Shown one piece after another: positions 1-9,841 of a stretch of 64,000 bases of DNA; position 1 is the first letter of the stretch, and every line of letters starts with the position of its first letter. The stretch covers positions 496,001 through 560,000 of the forward strand of contig JASBNA010000015.1 of the NCBI GenBank assembly GCA_038087015.1, read 5' to 3'. The notes under the pieces are model-generated. The model ran no database searches. It saw nothing but the letters and a program-made list of their open reading frames with translations, and was not told where the DNA came from. The position numbers and the translations under genes are program-made. This stretch comes from Cerrena zonata (Eukaryota; Basidiomycota; Agaricomycetes; Polyporales; Cerrenaceae).

Positions 1-94
1 TGGTTAAGCAAACGGCTACTTTGATTCGATTAAGTTCTAGTTACTTTTCTTTTGAAACCAAGCAAGAGTACTTCCAGTGGGCTGCTATTTCAAG

Positions 95-1333
95 ATGTCC
101 TTTCCAGATGTTTTGAAAAGAGGTGACGAGTTTCTTTCGGAGTATCCAAGAACCTCTGTTTTTTGGAATTATGCTTCTCATGCAACGTGCTTAGCGATGA
201 TTTTAAATTCAAAATTACTATTGAATGTATTATATAAACCAAGATTACATAACATTGAAAAATTAGATGCTGCTTTGGAAAAAGCCAGACTGGAGAACAG
301 ATCCTTATTAACTGTTATGAATCATATGTCAGTGGTTGATGATCCAACTTTTTATGCTGCATTACCAATGAGATTTCATACCGATATAGATACTATAAGA
401 TGGGGGTTCGGAGCACACAACATTTGTTTTTCAACTCCTACATTATCATGGTTCTTCAATTTAGGTAAAATATTGGGTACTAAACGTTTTGGTGCTGGTC
501 CATTTCAAGGTTCTATTGATGCTGCAATTAGAATATTGAGTCCTGATGATACTTTGGATTTAGAATTTACTCCAGGAGTGAAAGACGAAGAAAAACCAAA
601 TTTGATTCAAGAAATTAATAAAATCGGTAATGTTTCAACTAAAACCCAACAATTAGTTAAAACAGTTAAACCTTCCCCCGAATCAACCAATATTTTAATG
701 TCAAAATCACCTTTCATTCGTAATAAAACTTCTTGGTTTCATGTTTTCCCAGAAGGTTTCGTATTACAGTTACAAGAACCTCATCAAAATTCAATGCGCT
801 ACTTTAAATGGGGGATCTCTCGTTTGATCTTAGAAAGTACAAGAGCTCCAGTAGTGGTTCCAATTTTCACTTTTGGTTTTGAAAAAATTGCTCCCGAAGA
901 TAGTGCCGATAAAGGTATAAATAGATGGTTACCGGCAAATTTAGGTGCAGAAATTCATATTAGTATTGGTGATGCATTCTCCGATGAACGAATCGAACAT
1001 TATAGACAAAAATGGAGAGACTTGTGTAAGAAATATATCGATCCAAAGAATCCATCTGAGCTTACCAAAGAATTAATGCTGGGTAAAAAAGCCACCGAAT
1101 TGAGATCGGACTTGGCTGCTGAATTAAGACAAGCAGTCTTGAATATTAGAGAAAGTCTAGGTATTTTCAAACCAGAAGACCCTCGTTTTAAAGACCCTAA
1201 ATTTTGGAAGGAATACACTAGAACTGAAGGTATGAGTGATCCAAATGTTAAATTTATTGGTAAAAATTGGGCAATTAGAAGATTGCAAAAACATTTACCT
1301 GAATTCAGCGAAGATGAATCAGAAAAAGTATAG
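95..1333 (+). CDS. TAZ1: Tafazzin-type lysophospholipid acyltransferase
   Basis: Predicted monolysocardiolipin/lysophosphatidylcholine acyltransferase, which remodels cardiolipin at mitochondrial membranes. The N-terminal third carries the acyltransferase motif NHMSVVDDP (an H-x4-D box, as in tafazzins), and a second conserved block FPEGFVLQ lies near the middle, followed by a PVVVPIFTFGF stretch typical of the family. The open frame runs back to a GTG at 77, but the first ATG is at 95, giving 412 residues; the family in yeast is usually about 380. The 5' flank is cut off by the window edge. It is transcribed in the same direction as the PPR gene 240 bp downstream. The family assignment is firm. 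Nothing in the frame looks broken. Confidence 0.9.
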   Translation: MSFPDVLKRGDEFLSEYPRTSVFWNYASHATCLAMILNSKLLLNVLYKPRLHNIEKLDAALEKARLENRSLLTVMNHMSVVDDPTFYAALPMRFHTDIDTIRWGFGAHNICFSTPTLSWFFNLGKILGTKRFGAGPFQGSIDAAIRILSPDDTLDLEFTPGVKDEEKPNLIQEINKIGNVSTKTQQLVKTVKPSPESTNILMSKSPFIRNKTSWFHVFPEGFVLQLQEPHQNSMRYFKWGISRLILESTRAPVVVPIFTFGFEKIAPEDSADKGINRWLPANLGAEIHISIGDAFSDERIEHYRQKWRDLCKKYIDPKNPSELTKELMLGKKATELRSDLAAELRQAVLNIRESLGIFKPEDPRFKDPKFWKEYTRTEGMSDPNVKFIGKNWAIRRLQKHLPEFSEDESEKV

Positions 1334-1571
1334 TTTGATGGTTTCTTTTCTATAATAATCCCTTGTAAATATTCCTCCCCATATATTAGATCTCATGTAA
1401 TATTTGATATATTAATTTTACGACTATTTATTAACGCTTTGAAGTATCTTCATGTAGAGAGCTCTTCTCATTTTATGTGCGCTTTTCTACTCGGAGTTTT
1501 TTTTTTTTTATAAGAAATTTTTCATCAACTACTACGAAACTAGCTAAATATCAGCATTTATACCATAAACC

Positions 1572-4338
1572 ATGCTTCGTCGTGGGATGATAAGACGATC
1601 GTTTCCGACAGGCCTCGCCAAGCCATGCACTAGCCAAAGCTCAATCGAGTTTCGAGCTTGCTCCAATTTACACCAAACGAGAAATAAAACATGGTTCAAT
1701 CCTTTAAGTAAATTCAAAAAACCAAACCAACCAAATCAGAAGAAGCCTATAATAATAGTAGAAGAACCAGATATAGAAACTAATAGCAAAACGAGTCGAA
1801 TACTATCGGACCTCAATCATTACTCTAAAACCACAGAAATTCCAAAGAAACTTCGAAGATCAATTTTAACCAGTAAATTCAATGACTTTGTCCATAATAC
1901 GCCAATTTTTGAAGTTGATGATGGTAGTATACAGATTTTGAACAGTGCTTTTTTAGAATTGTTTAAACTCAATGATAACACGTTTCTAAATGGAGAAGGT
2001 CATTATTCTGGGCCCGTGGACTTTGAAACTTTAATGCAGCTATTTGAAAAATCAAGTTTGGCATTAATATCCTCCCTGGATAATAGCAACAACATCAACA
2101 TTCCAGCATATATGTCAAGTATAGTTCAATTCTTAGTAAAATCGGATATACCGAATGTTCCTGTCAAAGCCTTAGTATATGTGGTTGACCTCGCAGTAGC
2201 TGTTAGGCCAAATTATTTCTTGGATACATTAAACCTCCTTGTACATAGTAAATCCAACTTGTTGACTCCAGAATTCATAAACAGCTTAATTGACTACTAC
2301 GAGAAAAAAAATGAAATGAATTTAGAAAAATATGAACAAATATTTGAAGTTTCAAACTTAAATCAAGAGGCAAAGATTCTAGATGACTATATCTATAAAA
2401 AATTCATACTGTATATTGAAAGTTTGTATTCAGATGAACCTCCGTCTGTTCACGAATATAAGGATCCCGAAAGGAACCTCTATAGAATACAAAGTTTAAT
2501 TACAACCAAGCTAACCCCATCCCTTCTGTTAGACAGATTCTCCCCGAGCATCTTGATCCACTTATCTAAATTAAGCTATGAACTTGATTCCGTCTTTCCT
2601 AATCAAGAGCTCAAACTGTTCATCATAGAAATATTCAAATGCTTGACAAGTCAACCTCCAGAAAAGCTCAATCTTATATTTGAAGAAGTCCGCAGAGAAT
2701 TATTCCAGCAAGACTTCGAAGATGAGTCGTTAGTTGAAAATCTTCTCTTACTATCACATTCTAAGTATGTGGAAAGTACCTTATTACAACAGATGTTGTT
2801 TGAATTCATCGAATCAAATGACGTCAAATTCTCGCCAATGTTAAGATTTCAAAATCATATATACAACTTGTACCAAAATAACTTTACACAGTCTGAGAGT
2901 AAAATTTTCGATGTGACAAAACAAGAATTTGAATCCTTCATTGAATCTCAAAATAACACCGAGAATGAACTCTATTACAATGACATATACACCAGATGTA
3001 TTCAGTCGGCTATGGTTTCTGGTAAAATTGAACCAAGAGGATATTTTACACAAACCCTCACCAATTATTTCAAAGGACAATTATCCTTTTGAAGTTACTT
3101 TATATTCATACAAGTATAGACTTGACAAAGCCATCGAAGCTGAAAATCATGTTTCCGCAGTAAATATATTTGAAGATAGTATGCAAGAGTTTGTTGATTG
3201 GTCTCATAGCCAGGATCCTTCAGTGCATGCTACATTAAGTTCATTAGCCACTTTAATCTGTCAAAAAATGAATCATATAAATGACATATTTCCAATCTTC
3301 ACAAAAATCAAGCAACAATCATCATGGCAAAGTCAAGCCCCTACCATCTGTGCATTAGCAACAAGAATGTTAGAAGCTGAGTACGTTGGTGATACGATTG
3401 AAATGTTGAAACGAGAATTACCTCCCATTAAAAGTGAAAGTAACCTCAAATTACCACTTAATGAACCTTATGGCCAAGAATATCGTAAGTTATTTACTAT
3501 TTTACATAACTTCGTTCTAAATTATACAAATGAAGCAACTCATGAAACTAATTGGGCACTCTATTGCGAACTTCATAAATACTTCCATGCACCTTACGAA
3601 TCGTATTTACCTGCAATGAAGTTCTTTTGTGACAAGGACAGAATGAATGCCTCATTACTTATATTTCGCCAAATTAAAAGACTTAGTGAATTACACGGGA
3701 ATCACCAACATTTACCCCCACTGAGAGAAATGTACCTTTATTTATTCCAACAATTTGGGGACAAGCTATATGAAGAAGGTATACTTGAAATTCATGAACA
3801 TCTAAAAATGGATATAAGTTTACCAAAGCAAGATATCTATTTACAGAATTGTATTCTTAATGCTTATTCTAATTTGCAAGATGTACCAAAAGTCAGAGAC
3901 TTGTTTCTTTCTATGATAAGTGATCCTAAAAAGTTTGGAGGTATTAATGAAGATACTGTTCAAATCATGATAAAGACTTATACCTATAGTGACATGATGT
4001 ACGTTGTTGAATTTTGGAATAATTTATCGAAATTTGATATTGTTCCTAATTATCAAATTTTCAAACAATATTTGATTGCGCATGTTTATCACGGAATGAC
4101 GGAGGAAGCTATGTTATTAACTGAAGAAATGCAAGATTATGGATTAGAACTTAGCTCAGATACTCTATTAGCCATGCATAATTATTGTTGGGAAACCGAT
4201 AAACAAAAATTGATAGTGGATTGGGCAAAAGAGAAACATCCAGCAGTATGGGATGAAGCTGTTAAAAGTCAGTTATTGAAGGGAGCCACCAATTATGAAC
4301 CTGTAAATAGTCTAATTGAAGGTGGTAATATAGAATAA
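1572..4338 (+). CDS. Mitochondrial PPR-like RNA-binding protein, one apparent frameshift
   Basis: Two overlapping frames (1572-3092 and one running to 4338) are parts of one gene of about 921 residues. The N terminus MLRRGMIRRSF is basic, with scattered Arg/Ser and no early acidic residues, so it looks like a mitochondrial presequence. The rest is helical and repetitive. The C-terminal half has pentatricopeptide-like units (for example the stretch around LQNCILNAYSNLQDVPKVRDLF, quoted here only as a landmark, and later EEAMLLTEEMQDYGLELS). Such proteins process or translate mitochondrial transcripts (Pet309, Ccm1 and similar), but I cannot choose an orthologue. The frames join smoothly if one G of the GG at 3075-3076 is surplus, which reads NYFKDNYPFEV. 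It ends 8 bp before the convergent KAR3 stop. Confidence 0.65.
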
Positions 4339-4346
4339 TTTGACAT

Positions 4347-6368
4347 CTATTTAATTTTAGTGGAGTTAACTTTTGTAGCAAATCTTAGAGAATTTATACT
4401 TTCAGCAAAGTTTTTTTGTAAAGGAGATATGTTGACGAACATAAGAGTTTTCAGGTCACCTCCAAGACTGTGTTTTAATAAGTAGGTTAATTTTGAGTTA
4501 CGAAAGGGGATATGATTATTATTTTGATTTTTCAAATTTAATGAATAGATCACGTCTCCTAGACTCGACAAGCTCTTATTAATTGATTGAGTTTCTTTTA
4601 ATCTATCACCTTTTGCTTGCGATTGACTGAGCCTTTCTGAACCTGCAAGATCGATTAAGTTTAGTGTACCTTCAAGATCTTGATTAGTTTTTGAATTATG
4701 TGCTTTTAGTTTTAGAATGAAAATTGAATGAGATCGCGAAGACCTTTCATTGGATAAGGTTGAAGCAGTGGACCTATTTTTGGAAGCACGATTCAAAATC
4801 GAATGAGCTTGTTCTTTTGATGAGATTGAAATTGAGGTTACATTAGTTATTGTAGTTTTAAAATTAATATCATCATGCTTAATTTCATGTTTCCCCAGAC
4901 TTGATGAAGAGTCCAGTAATAAATCAATGATTGATTCATTATAAATTTCGACGAATTGACCTTCTAAATTATAAGTCCAATTTTTCGATTTCAAATCTTC
5001 TATATCATCGAAGATCTTATTAATTGAAAGAGGAATCATACCGGTTTCCGAGTGAGACATTGTCCAAGTTTTACCTGAGCCAGTTTGACCATAAGCGAAA
5101 ACACAAACATTGTAACCATCCAACGAAGATTGAATGAGCTGGGATAATTCATCAAAGATTTCTTCATTTTTTATATCTGGAGAAAATATTTTATCGAATT
5201 GAAATTTATAAGTATTACTTGATAATCTACCAAATTGTAAAGAAGAAGAATGAGACTCCTGTTTCTTTGAAATGATTAAATCTTGACAAGCATCATCATT
5301 GAATTCATTATCTGGGTATTCTATATTTGATAATTCGTCGGAAGCGGTTGGTCTTACTCGACAATAAACCCTTATATTCCCCTTTAATTCTTGTAACTTA
5401 TTATGTAGCACTCTTCTTTTGAATTCATTTGATGCTAAAGTGGTATTTATTTCTAAGATTGATTTTTTAAATAATTCGAGTTGACTTTTTTTATCATTGA
5501 TTGAATTTTGATAGTTTTCGTAATCATTTTGATTTTTTATTATTGAAGATTTAATTGAATCAATTTCTAATTCTTTATTTTCATAAGTTGACTTGGTTTG
5601 GCTTAACTTATTTACCAATCTCTTATTTATCTGTTGTAAGTTATTTACCAAATCGTTCTGCAAAGCGTCTCTTTCATCTATTTTTGATAATATAGTATCT
5701 TTAATTGTATTAATGTCATTATTTAAACCATCTAAAGTTTCATCTAATTGGTTAAAGAGTTGAATCTTTTTCTTATTAAAATCTTCTTTCAATTTAATCA
5801 ATTTTCTATTTAAATCCGATTTTTGATATTCATTAGCCTGTTTCAATTCAGTGACATCACTTTCAAGATGTTTCTTTTGAGATAATAGTATATTCATTGA
5901 TTTATTGATTTGATGTTCCACCAATGCAGATACATTCTCTTTCAAATCATTTAAACGTTGATTAAATTGCACATTCAATTGCTTGGAGTTGATATCAAAT
6001 TCATCACTTAACTGATTATATGATTCTTTATAATTTGATTCTAATTCGTTAATAGAATTATTTATTAATTGGAGTTTCTTCTTTAAATTTTGGAAATCAT
6101 CTTCTAATTTACGAACCTGAAGCTCCTGGGTTTGCTTCTGATTGGTCAATGTTGTTATTTTCGTTTTCAAAGTCATATTATTAGTTAATTTGGCTTGTAT
6201 TTCCCGATCCAAGCGATGGATATCGATTGGTCTAGAATATGAAGAGTGTGTTTTGGAAGTCATCTTAGAGCTGGGCGGCTTGGTTATCTTATTGGAATTC
6301 GAGTTCAACGACAGCTGGGGAACCCTCTTTAATGCCTTGGGAGAGGCCAACTCCTCCAAATCACTCAT
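4347..6368 (-). CDS. KAR3: Kinesin-14 minus-end motor
   Basis: C-terminal kinesin motor of the Kar3/kinesin-14 family, working on spindle and cytoplasmic microtubules in mitosis and nuclear fusion. A long Asn/Lys/Gln-rich coiled coil fills the first half. It is followed by the class-specific neck LKGNIRVYCRVRP, the P-loop GQTGSGKT within FAYGQTGSGKTWTM, switch I NERSSRSHS and switch II LIDLAGSERLSQS. Neck and motor order (motor last) identifies kinesin-14. The frame extends upstream through non-ATG codons to 6467. The first ATG is at 6368 (MSDLEELASPKALKR), giving 673 residues against about 730 in S. cerevisiae. Kar3 normally pairs with a Cik1/Vik1-type partner, which is not in this window. 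The frame is intact. Confidence 0.92.
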   Translation of the reverse strand: MSDLEELASPKALKRVPQLSLNSNSNKITKPPSSKMTSKTHSSYSRPIDIHRLDREIQAKLTNNMTLKTKITTLTNQKQTQELQVRKLEDDFQNLKKKLQLINNSINELESNYKESYNQLSDEFDINSKQLNVQFNQRLNDLKENVSALVEHQINKSMNILLSQKKHLESDVTELKQANEYQKSDLNRKLIKLKEDFNKKKIQLFNQLDETLDGLNNDINTIKDTILSKIDERDALQNDLVNNLQQINKRLVNKLSQTKSTYENKELEIDSIKSSIIKNQNDYENYQNSINDKKSQLELFKKSILEINTTLASNEFKRRVLHNKLQELKGNIRVYCRVRPTASDELSNIEYPDNEFNDDACQDLIISKKQESHSSSLQFGRLSSNTYKFQFDKIFSPDIKNEEIFDELSQLIQSSLDGYNVCVFAYGQTGSGKTWTMSHSETGMIPLSINKIFDDIEDLKSKNWTYNLEGQFVEIYNESIIDLLLDSSSSLGKHEIKHDDINFKTTITNVTSISISSKEQAHSILNRASKNRSTASTLSNERSSRSHSIFILKLKAHNSKTNQDLEGTLNLIDLAGSERLSQSQAKGDRLKETQSINKSLSSLGDVIYSLNLKNQNNNHIPFRNSKLTYLLKHSLGGDLKTLMFVNISPLQKNFAESINSLRFATKVNSTKIK

Positions 6369-6493
6369 ACTATCGCCTGGTGGATGAAGATGAAGCAGTG
6401 ATGGATATGTAAATAAAGGGCGCGTAATTCTGATACTTTGTTGATACTTGGATGTAACAGGTAACAAACCCGTACATCAAAAGGAACAACCTC

Positions 6494-6506
6494 ACACCCG
6501 TACACC
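6494..6506 (+). promoter_or_regulatory. Rap1-like binding site
   Basis: ACACCCGTACACC fits the Rap1 consensus ACACCCRYACAYM at every position. Its reverse strand contains GGTGTACGG, which I recall as part of the Candida-type telomere repeat. A weaker copy with one mismatch lies at 6466-6478. Location just upstream of KAR3 suggests a promoter element; binding is inferred only. Confidence 0.5.
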
Positions 6507-7412
6507 CAGAATATATAGATAAATCCTCGTTATTTGATCTGACAGCTTTTAGTGAAACCCCGATTAGCGGCACCAATCATAGCAAACCCTATTATGATGG
6601 AACAGAACAAAGAGCCACTGACCATTCACAATCTTTAACAACCATCACTTCTTATTGTAATCCTCGAATAGCGAAACAATCTCGCCGAACAACTATCCAT
6701 TTTGTTGAGTTTGTACCGATCCAAAGCCATCTTCTAGCCGTAACACAACCAAGACCGATATGGTTTCGGGAAACTTTTAGCAAAAATAAACGATTTATTA
6801 AAAATAAAAAAATGGAGACACGAATTTTTGGGGATTTCCCCGGATTTTCGACTCGACTAACCGAGAAGTCTTCCCTATGACTTATTTTCGGATAGCTTAC
6901 CCAAAGGGGTAAGGGTAGCTATGACGCAGCAACCGGTGAGTGGTAGTGGGCATTTTCAAACCTCGTATGGGGAGATCTTCATAAAGCCACAAGATGTAGC
7001 TGAGGCCAGATAATCTGTGCTACCAGACGGCTTTGTAGCTTTTTGGCCATTGGATAAGCTCTCAACAGACCATGGTAGAGCGAATCGAAGCTCACCGGCG
7101 ACTGATGTCATGAGTGGAAATATACACCAATTTTTTTAGTGGAGCACTTAAAAAATATTGCCTTCTCCCCTCCTTTCAGCCCTCTCTGCTACCCCCCACA
7201 CTGTTACGAGCCTGGTGCTTCTGTGCCGCACCCTATTTTTATGGTCAAATAAAGGTGTCTGACTAATTTGGTACGGTGTTTCGCGTTCAATTAGGCTAAT
7301 CTAAGACATATCTCCCCAATGGTAGATGATTGCTTTTAGAAAGCGCCCCCAAATGGAATTGTACTATCTTGTAGCGTTAGCAGGAGAAACTGTTTGATAG
7401 TGTGACTCGGGG

Positions 7413-7420
7413 TATAAATA
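7413..7420 (+). promoter_or_regulatory. TATA box of first sugar transporter
   Basis: TATAAATA lies 152 bp upstream of the ATG at 7572, a normal distance for a yeast TATA-containing, regulated gene. The leader after it is T-rich. Confidence 0.55.
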
Positions 7421-7571
7421 TTGACACCCACGTCGGTTTCTGAAGCTTTTTTTGCTGCTGTTACTGATTTTCTCTTAGTATTTTTCTTGACTAACATATT
7501 CTTTTATTGTGTTTTACATTTGAAATCTCTTGGAAGTATTATTTTAAGTTAGTGTTGATCTATTAATAAGA

Positions 7572-9305
7572 ATGTCTTCTGCATCGTCAATGGAGAAACG
7601 TACATCTCCAGTTGCTTCTTCTGTCAAAACTGGAGGTTTTTCTGGGGAAGTTCCCACGTATTTAGGATTGAAAGGTAAATACTTGAATATGGCCATTTCA
7701 ACGATGTGTGGTGTTGGTTTTTTATTATTTGGTTATGATCAAGGGGTTATGGGTTCCTTACTTACTCTTCCTTCGTTTCGTGACGAATTCCCCACTATTG
7801 ACACCCAACGTAATCCGGATAATTCTACCTTACAAGGTTTCACCGTGGCGGTTTACGAGTTGGGGTGTATGGCCTCGGCGTTAGTCACGATTAAATTGGG
7901 TGATAAATTGGGTCGTTTGAAGACCATGTTATTGGGGGTTGCAATTATGTTTGTTGGTGGTATTTTACAAGCATCTTCGGTTAAATCAATTGCCTTTTTA
8001 ATCGTAGCTAGAATTGTTACTGGATTAGGAAACGGTTTCAATACCGCAACCGTTCCTGTTTATCAATCAGAAACGTCTAAAGCTCATAATAGAGGTATGC
8101 TTATTTGTGTTGAAGGTTGTTTGATCACTTTTGGGATTTGTCTTAGTTATTGGATTGACTATGGTCTTTACCCTTATGGTGGTCAAGTCTCTTGGAGATT
8201 CCCAATTGCCTTCCAATGTATTTTCCCATTGATTATGTTCCCCTTTATTTTAAAATTACCAGAATCCCCAAGATGGTTAATGAGACACGATAGGGAAGAA
8301 GAAGCAAGAAGAGTTTTCGCTTCTTTATATGATACTTCTGTTAACGATCCACTTATTGATTCTCAATTAGAAGAAATTAAACAATCTTTACAAGCAGAAG
8401 TTGCTGCAAGTGGTGGTCGTTTCTCTGCTAAAGATTTATTAAAACAGGGGAAAACTAGAACTTTCCATAGAGTCTGTCTTGCAGCTTTTTGTCAATTCAT
8501 GCAACAAATTTGTGGTATTAACTTGATTACTTATTACGCGGGTACGATTTTCGAAGATTACATTGGGATGTCGGCTACAAATTCTAGAATATTGGCTGCT
8601 TGTAACGGTACAGAATACTTTATTGCGCTGATTTTCACCATTTTCTTAATTGAAAGACTTGGTAGAAGACCGTTATTCTTATTTGGTACCGCGGGTCAAG
8701 CTTTGAGTATGTTATTTTTATTCGTTACCAATTGGTTAAGTGAAAATAAGGATAATAAAGGCGCTGCCATCGGTGCTGCTTTCTTACTTTTCATGTTTAA
8801 TACTTTCTTTGGTCTCTCCTTACTTTCTTTAACTTGGTTGTACTCTCCAGAAATTAGTTCTCTTGCCGCTCGTACTGCAACTTCTGGTATTTCAACCGCT
8901 GCTAATTGGGTTACGAATTTCTTTGTGGTGATGATTACTCCAATCTTGTTCAATCATATCAAATCTTATACCTATCTTGTGTTTTTCTTCATTAATCTTG
9001 CTATGTTGCCAGTGCTTTACTTTTTATTCCCTGAAACAAAAGGTAGAAGTTTGGAAGAAATGGATGTTATTTTCTCAATGACTCCAGTCTACAAACCTTG
9101 GGAAGCAGTTCAAATTGCAAGAGATTTACCTTTCATCCATGCTGGTACCGTGGACGATGTTGAAGCTAAATATAAAGAATACACCGAGCATCACGAAAAG
9201 GTTTCCGTTGACCACAATGATGAAGCTCTTTTAACTAGTGTTCCTGAAGAAAAAGCTTCAGTGGTTCATAACGACGATGCCCTTGAGTCAAATCATCTGT
9301 TATAA
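7572..9305 (+). CDS. MFS sugar porter, copy 1 of 3
   Basis: Twelve-helix major facilitator of the sugar porter family, expected in the plasma membrane importing a hexose or related polyol/sugar. Family marks in order: FLLFGYDQGVMGSLL in helix 1, LGDKLGRLKTM after helix 2, a GLGNGFNTATVPVYQSE block, the PESPRWLM motif before the central loop, QQICGINLITYYAG in helix 7, a GRRPLF loop, and PETKGRSLEEMDVIF at the end of helix 12. It has 577 residues with a hydrophilic C-terminal tail that holds two copies of a VVHND/VDHND-type motif, absent from the other copies. It belongs to the HGT-like expansions of CTG-clade yeasts, but substrate and exact orthologue cannot be told. CTG at 8628-8630 probably reads Ser. 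Confidence 0.88.
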   Translation: MSSASSMEKRTSPVASSVKTGGFSGEVPTYLGLKGKYLNMAISTMCGVGFLLFGYDQGVMGSLLTLPSFRDEFPTIDTQRNPDNSTLQGFTVAVYELGCMASALVTIKLGDKLGRLKTMLLGVAIMFVGGILQASSVKSIAFLIVARIVTGLGNGFNTATVPVYQSETSKAHNRGMLICVEGCLITFGICLSYWIDYGLYPYGGQVSWRFPIAFQCIFPLIMFPFILKLPESPRWLMRHDREEEARRVFASLYDTSVNDPLIDSQLEEIKQSLQAEVAASGGRFSAKDLLKQGKTRTFHRVCLAAFCQFMQQICGINLITYYAGTIFEDYIGMSATNSRILAACNGTEYFIALIFTIFLIERLGRRPLFLFGTAGQALSMLFLFVTNWLSENKDNKGAAIGAAFLLFMFNTFFGLSLLSLTWLYSPEISSLAARTATSGISTAANWVTNFFVVMITPILFNHIKSYTYLVFFFINLAMLPVLYFLFPETKGRSLEEMDVIFSMTPVYKPWEAVQIARDLPFIHAGTVDDVEAKYKEYTEHHEKVSVDHNDEALLTSVPEEKASVVHNDDALESNHLL

Positions 9306-9841
9306 TCTCCGGGTCCCGGCTTCAATATTCAGTTCTTGTTATTTATATAGTTAATGTACAATTTGTTTTAATCAAAGAGTCTGTTTTTTTTGTTTTTTGT
9401 TTTTTTTGCAATTCTGATTCCAGAGGTGTTTGGTTAAGACAGGTTGCTGTCCGGCTGAAGATTGGGGTATCCAGAATATTATTTACCCCACCTTTTGACA
9501 TATATGCACGACCTACTTTTCGTGGAGGCCAGAAAAATAAAATAAATGTCCCAAATAATCTACGGGAGTGTTTCTTCTTTTGAAACAAAAGCCTCTGGGC
9601 TAAGAAAAATAACCGTAAAATAATAAAAATATAATAGATTAAGGTTTGTTAGTGCATTTTTTTGCAGTATGGATAAATTTCTGGTCTAATTAGTAGGTGG
9701 CATCACCAATTTTATTTATTGCTAACAGGTATTGATCATTCATACAGAACTCAATGTCTTAGCTTAGATGTTGTATAAATAGTTGGTTAGATCTTCTGGT
9801 GGGATTGAGGTGTTGGCAAATTCCTTTATCTAAATTCAACC
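9306..9841. other. Intergenic between transporters 1 and 2
   Basis: Contains the 3' region of copy 1 and the promoter of copy 2. T-rich tracts occur near 9386-9409. A TATAAATA box at 9774-9781 sits 60 bp before the ATG of copy 2. No gene is supported. Confidence 0.55.
9774..9781 (+). promoter_or_regulatory. TATA box of second sugar transporter
   Basis: TATAAATA, 60 bp upstream of the ATG at 9842. The same octamer precedes transporter copy 1. Confidence 0.5.

Larger units (their letters stand above)
6369..7571. other. Intergenic: divergent promoter of KAR3 and first sugar transporter
   Basis: No gene is supported in this 1.2-kb gap. The KAR3-proximal end holds two Rap1-like sites (6466-6478 and 6494-6506) and a CCAAT-type box near 6570. 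The middle is less AT-rich than the flanks. The transporter-proximal end has a TATA box at 7413-7420 followed by a T-rich leader. The ORFs crossing it are short and lack family features. Confidence 0.6.

Noticed and set aside
3075..3092. Programmed +1 ribosomal frameshift in the PPR-like gene
   Set aside because: The site has no known slippery heptamer such as CTT-AGG-C, and the same kind of one-base surplus occurs in many unrelated genes nearby, so a consensus error explains it better.
6142..6387. Plus-strand ORF opposite the KAR3 N terminus
   Set aside because: It is antisense to a well-supported gene and its composition mirrors that frame.
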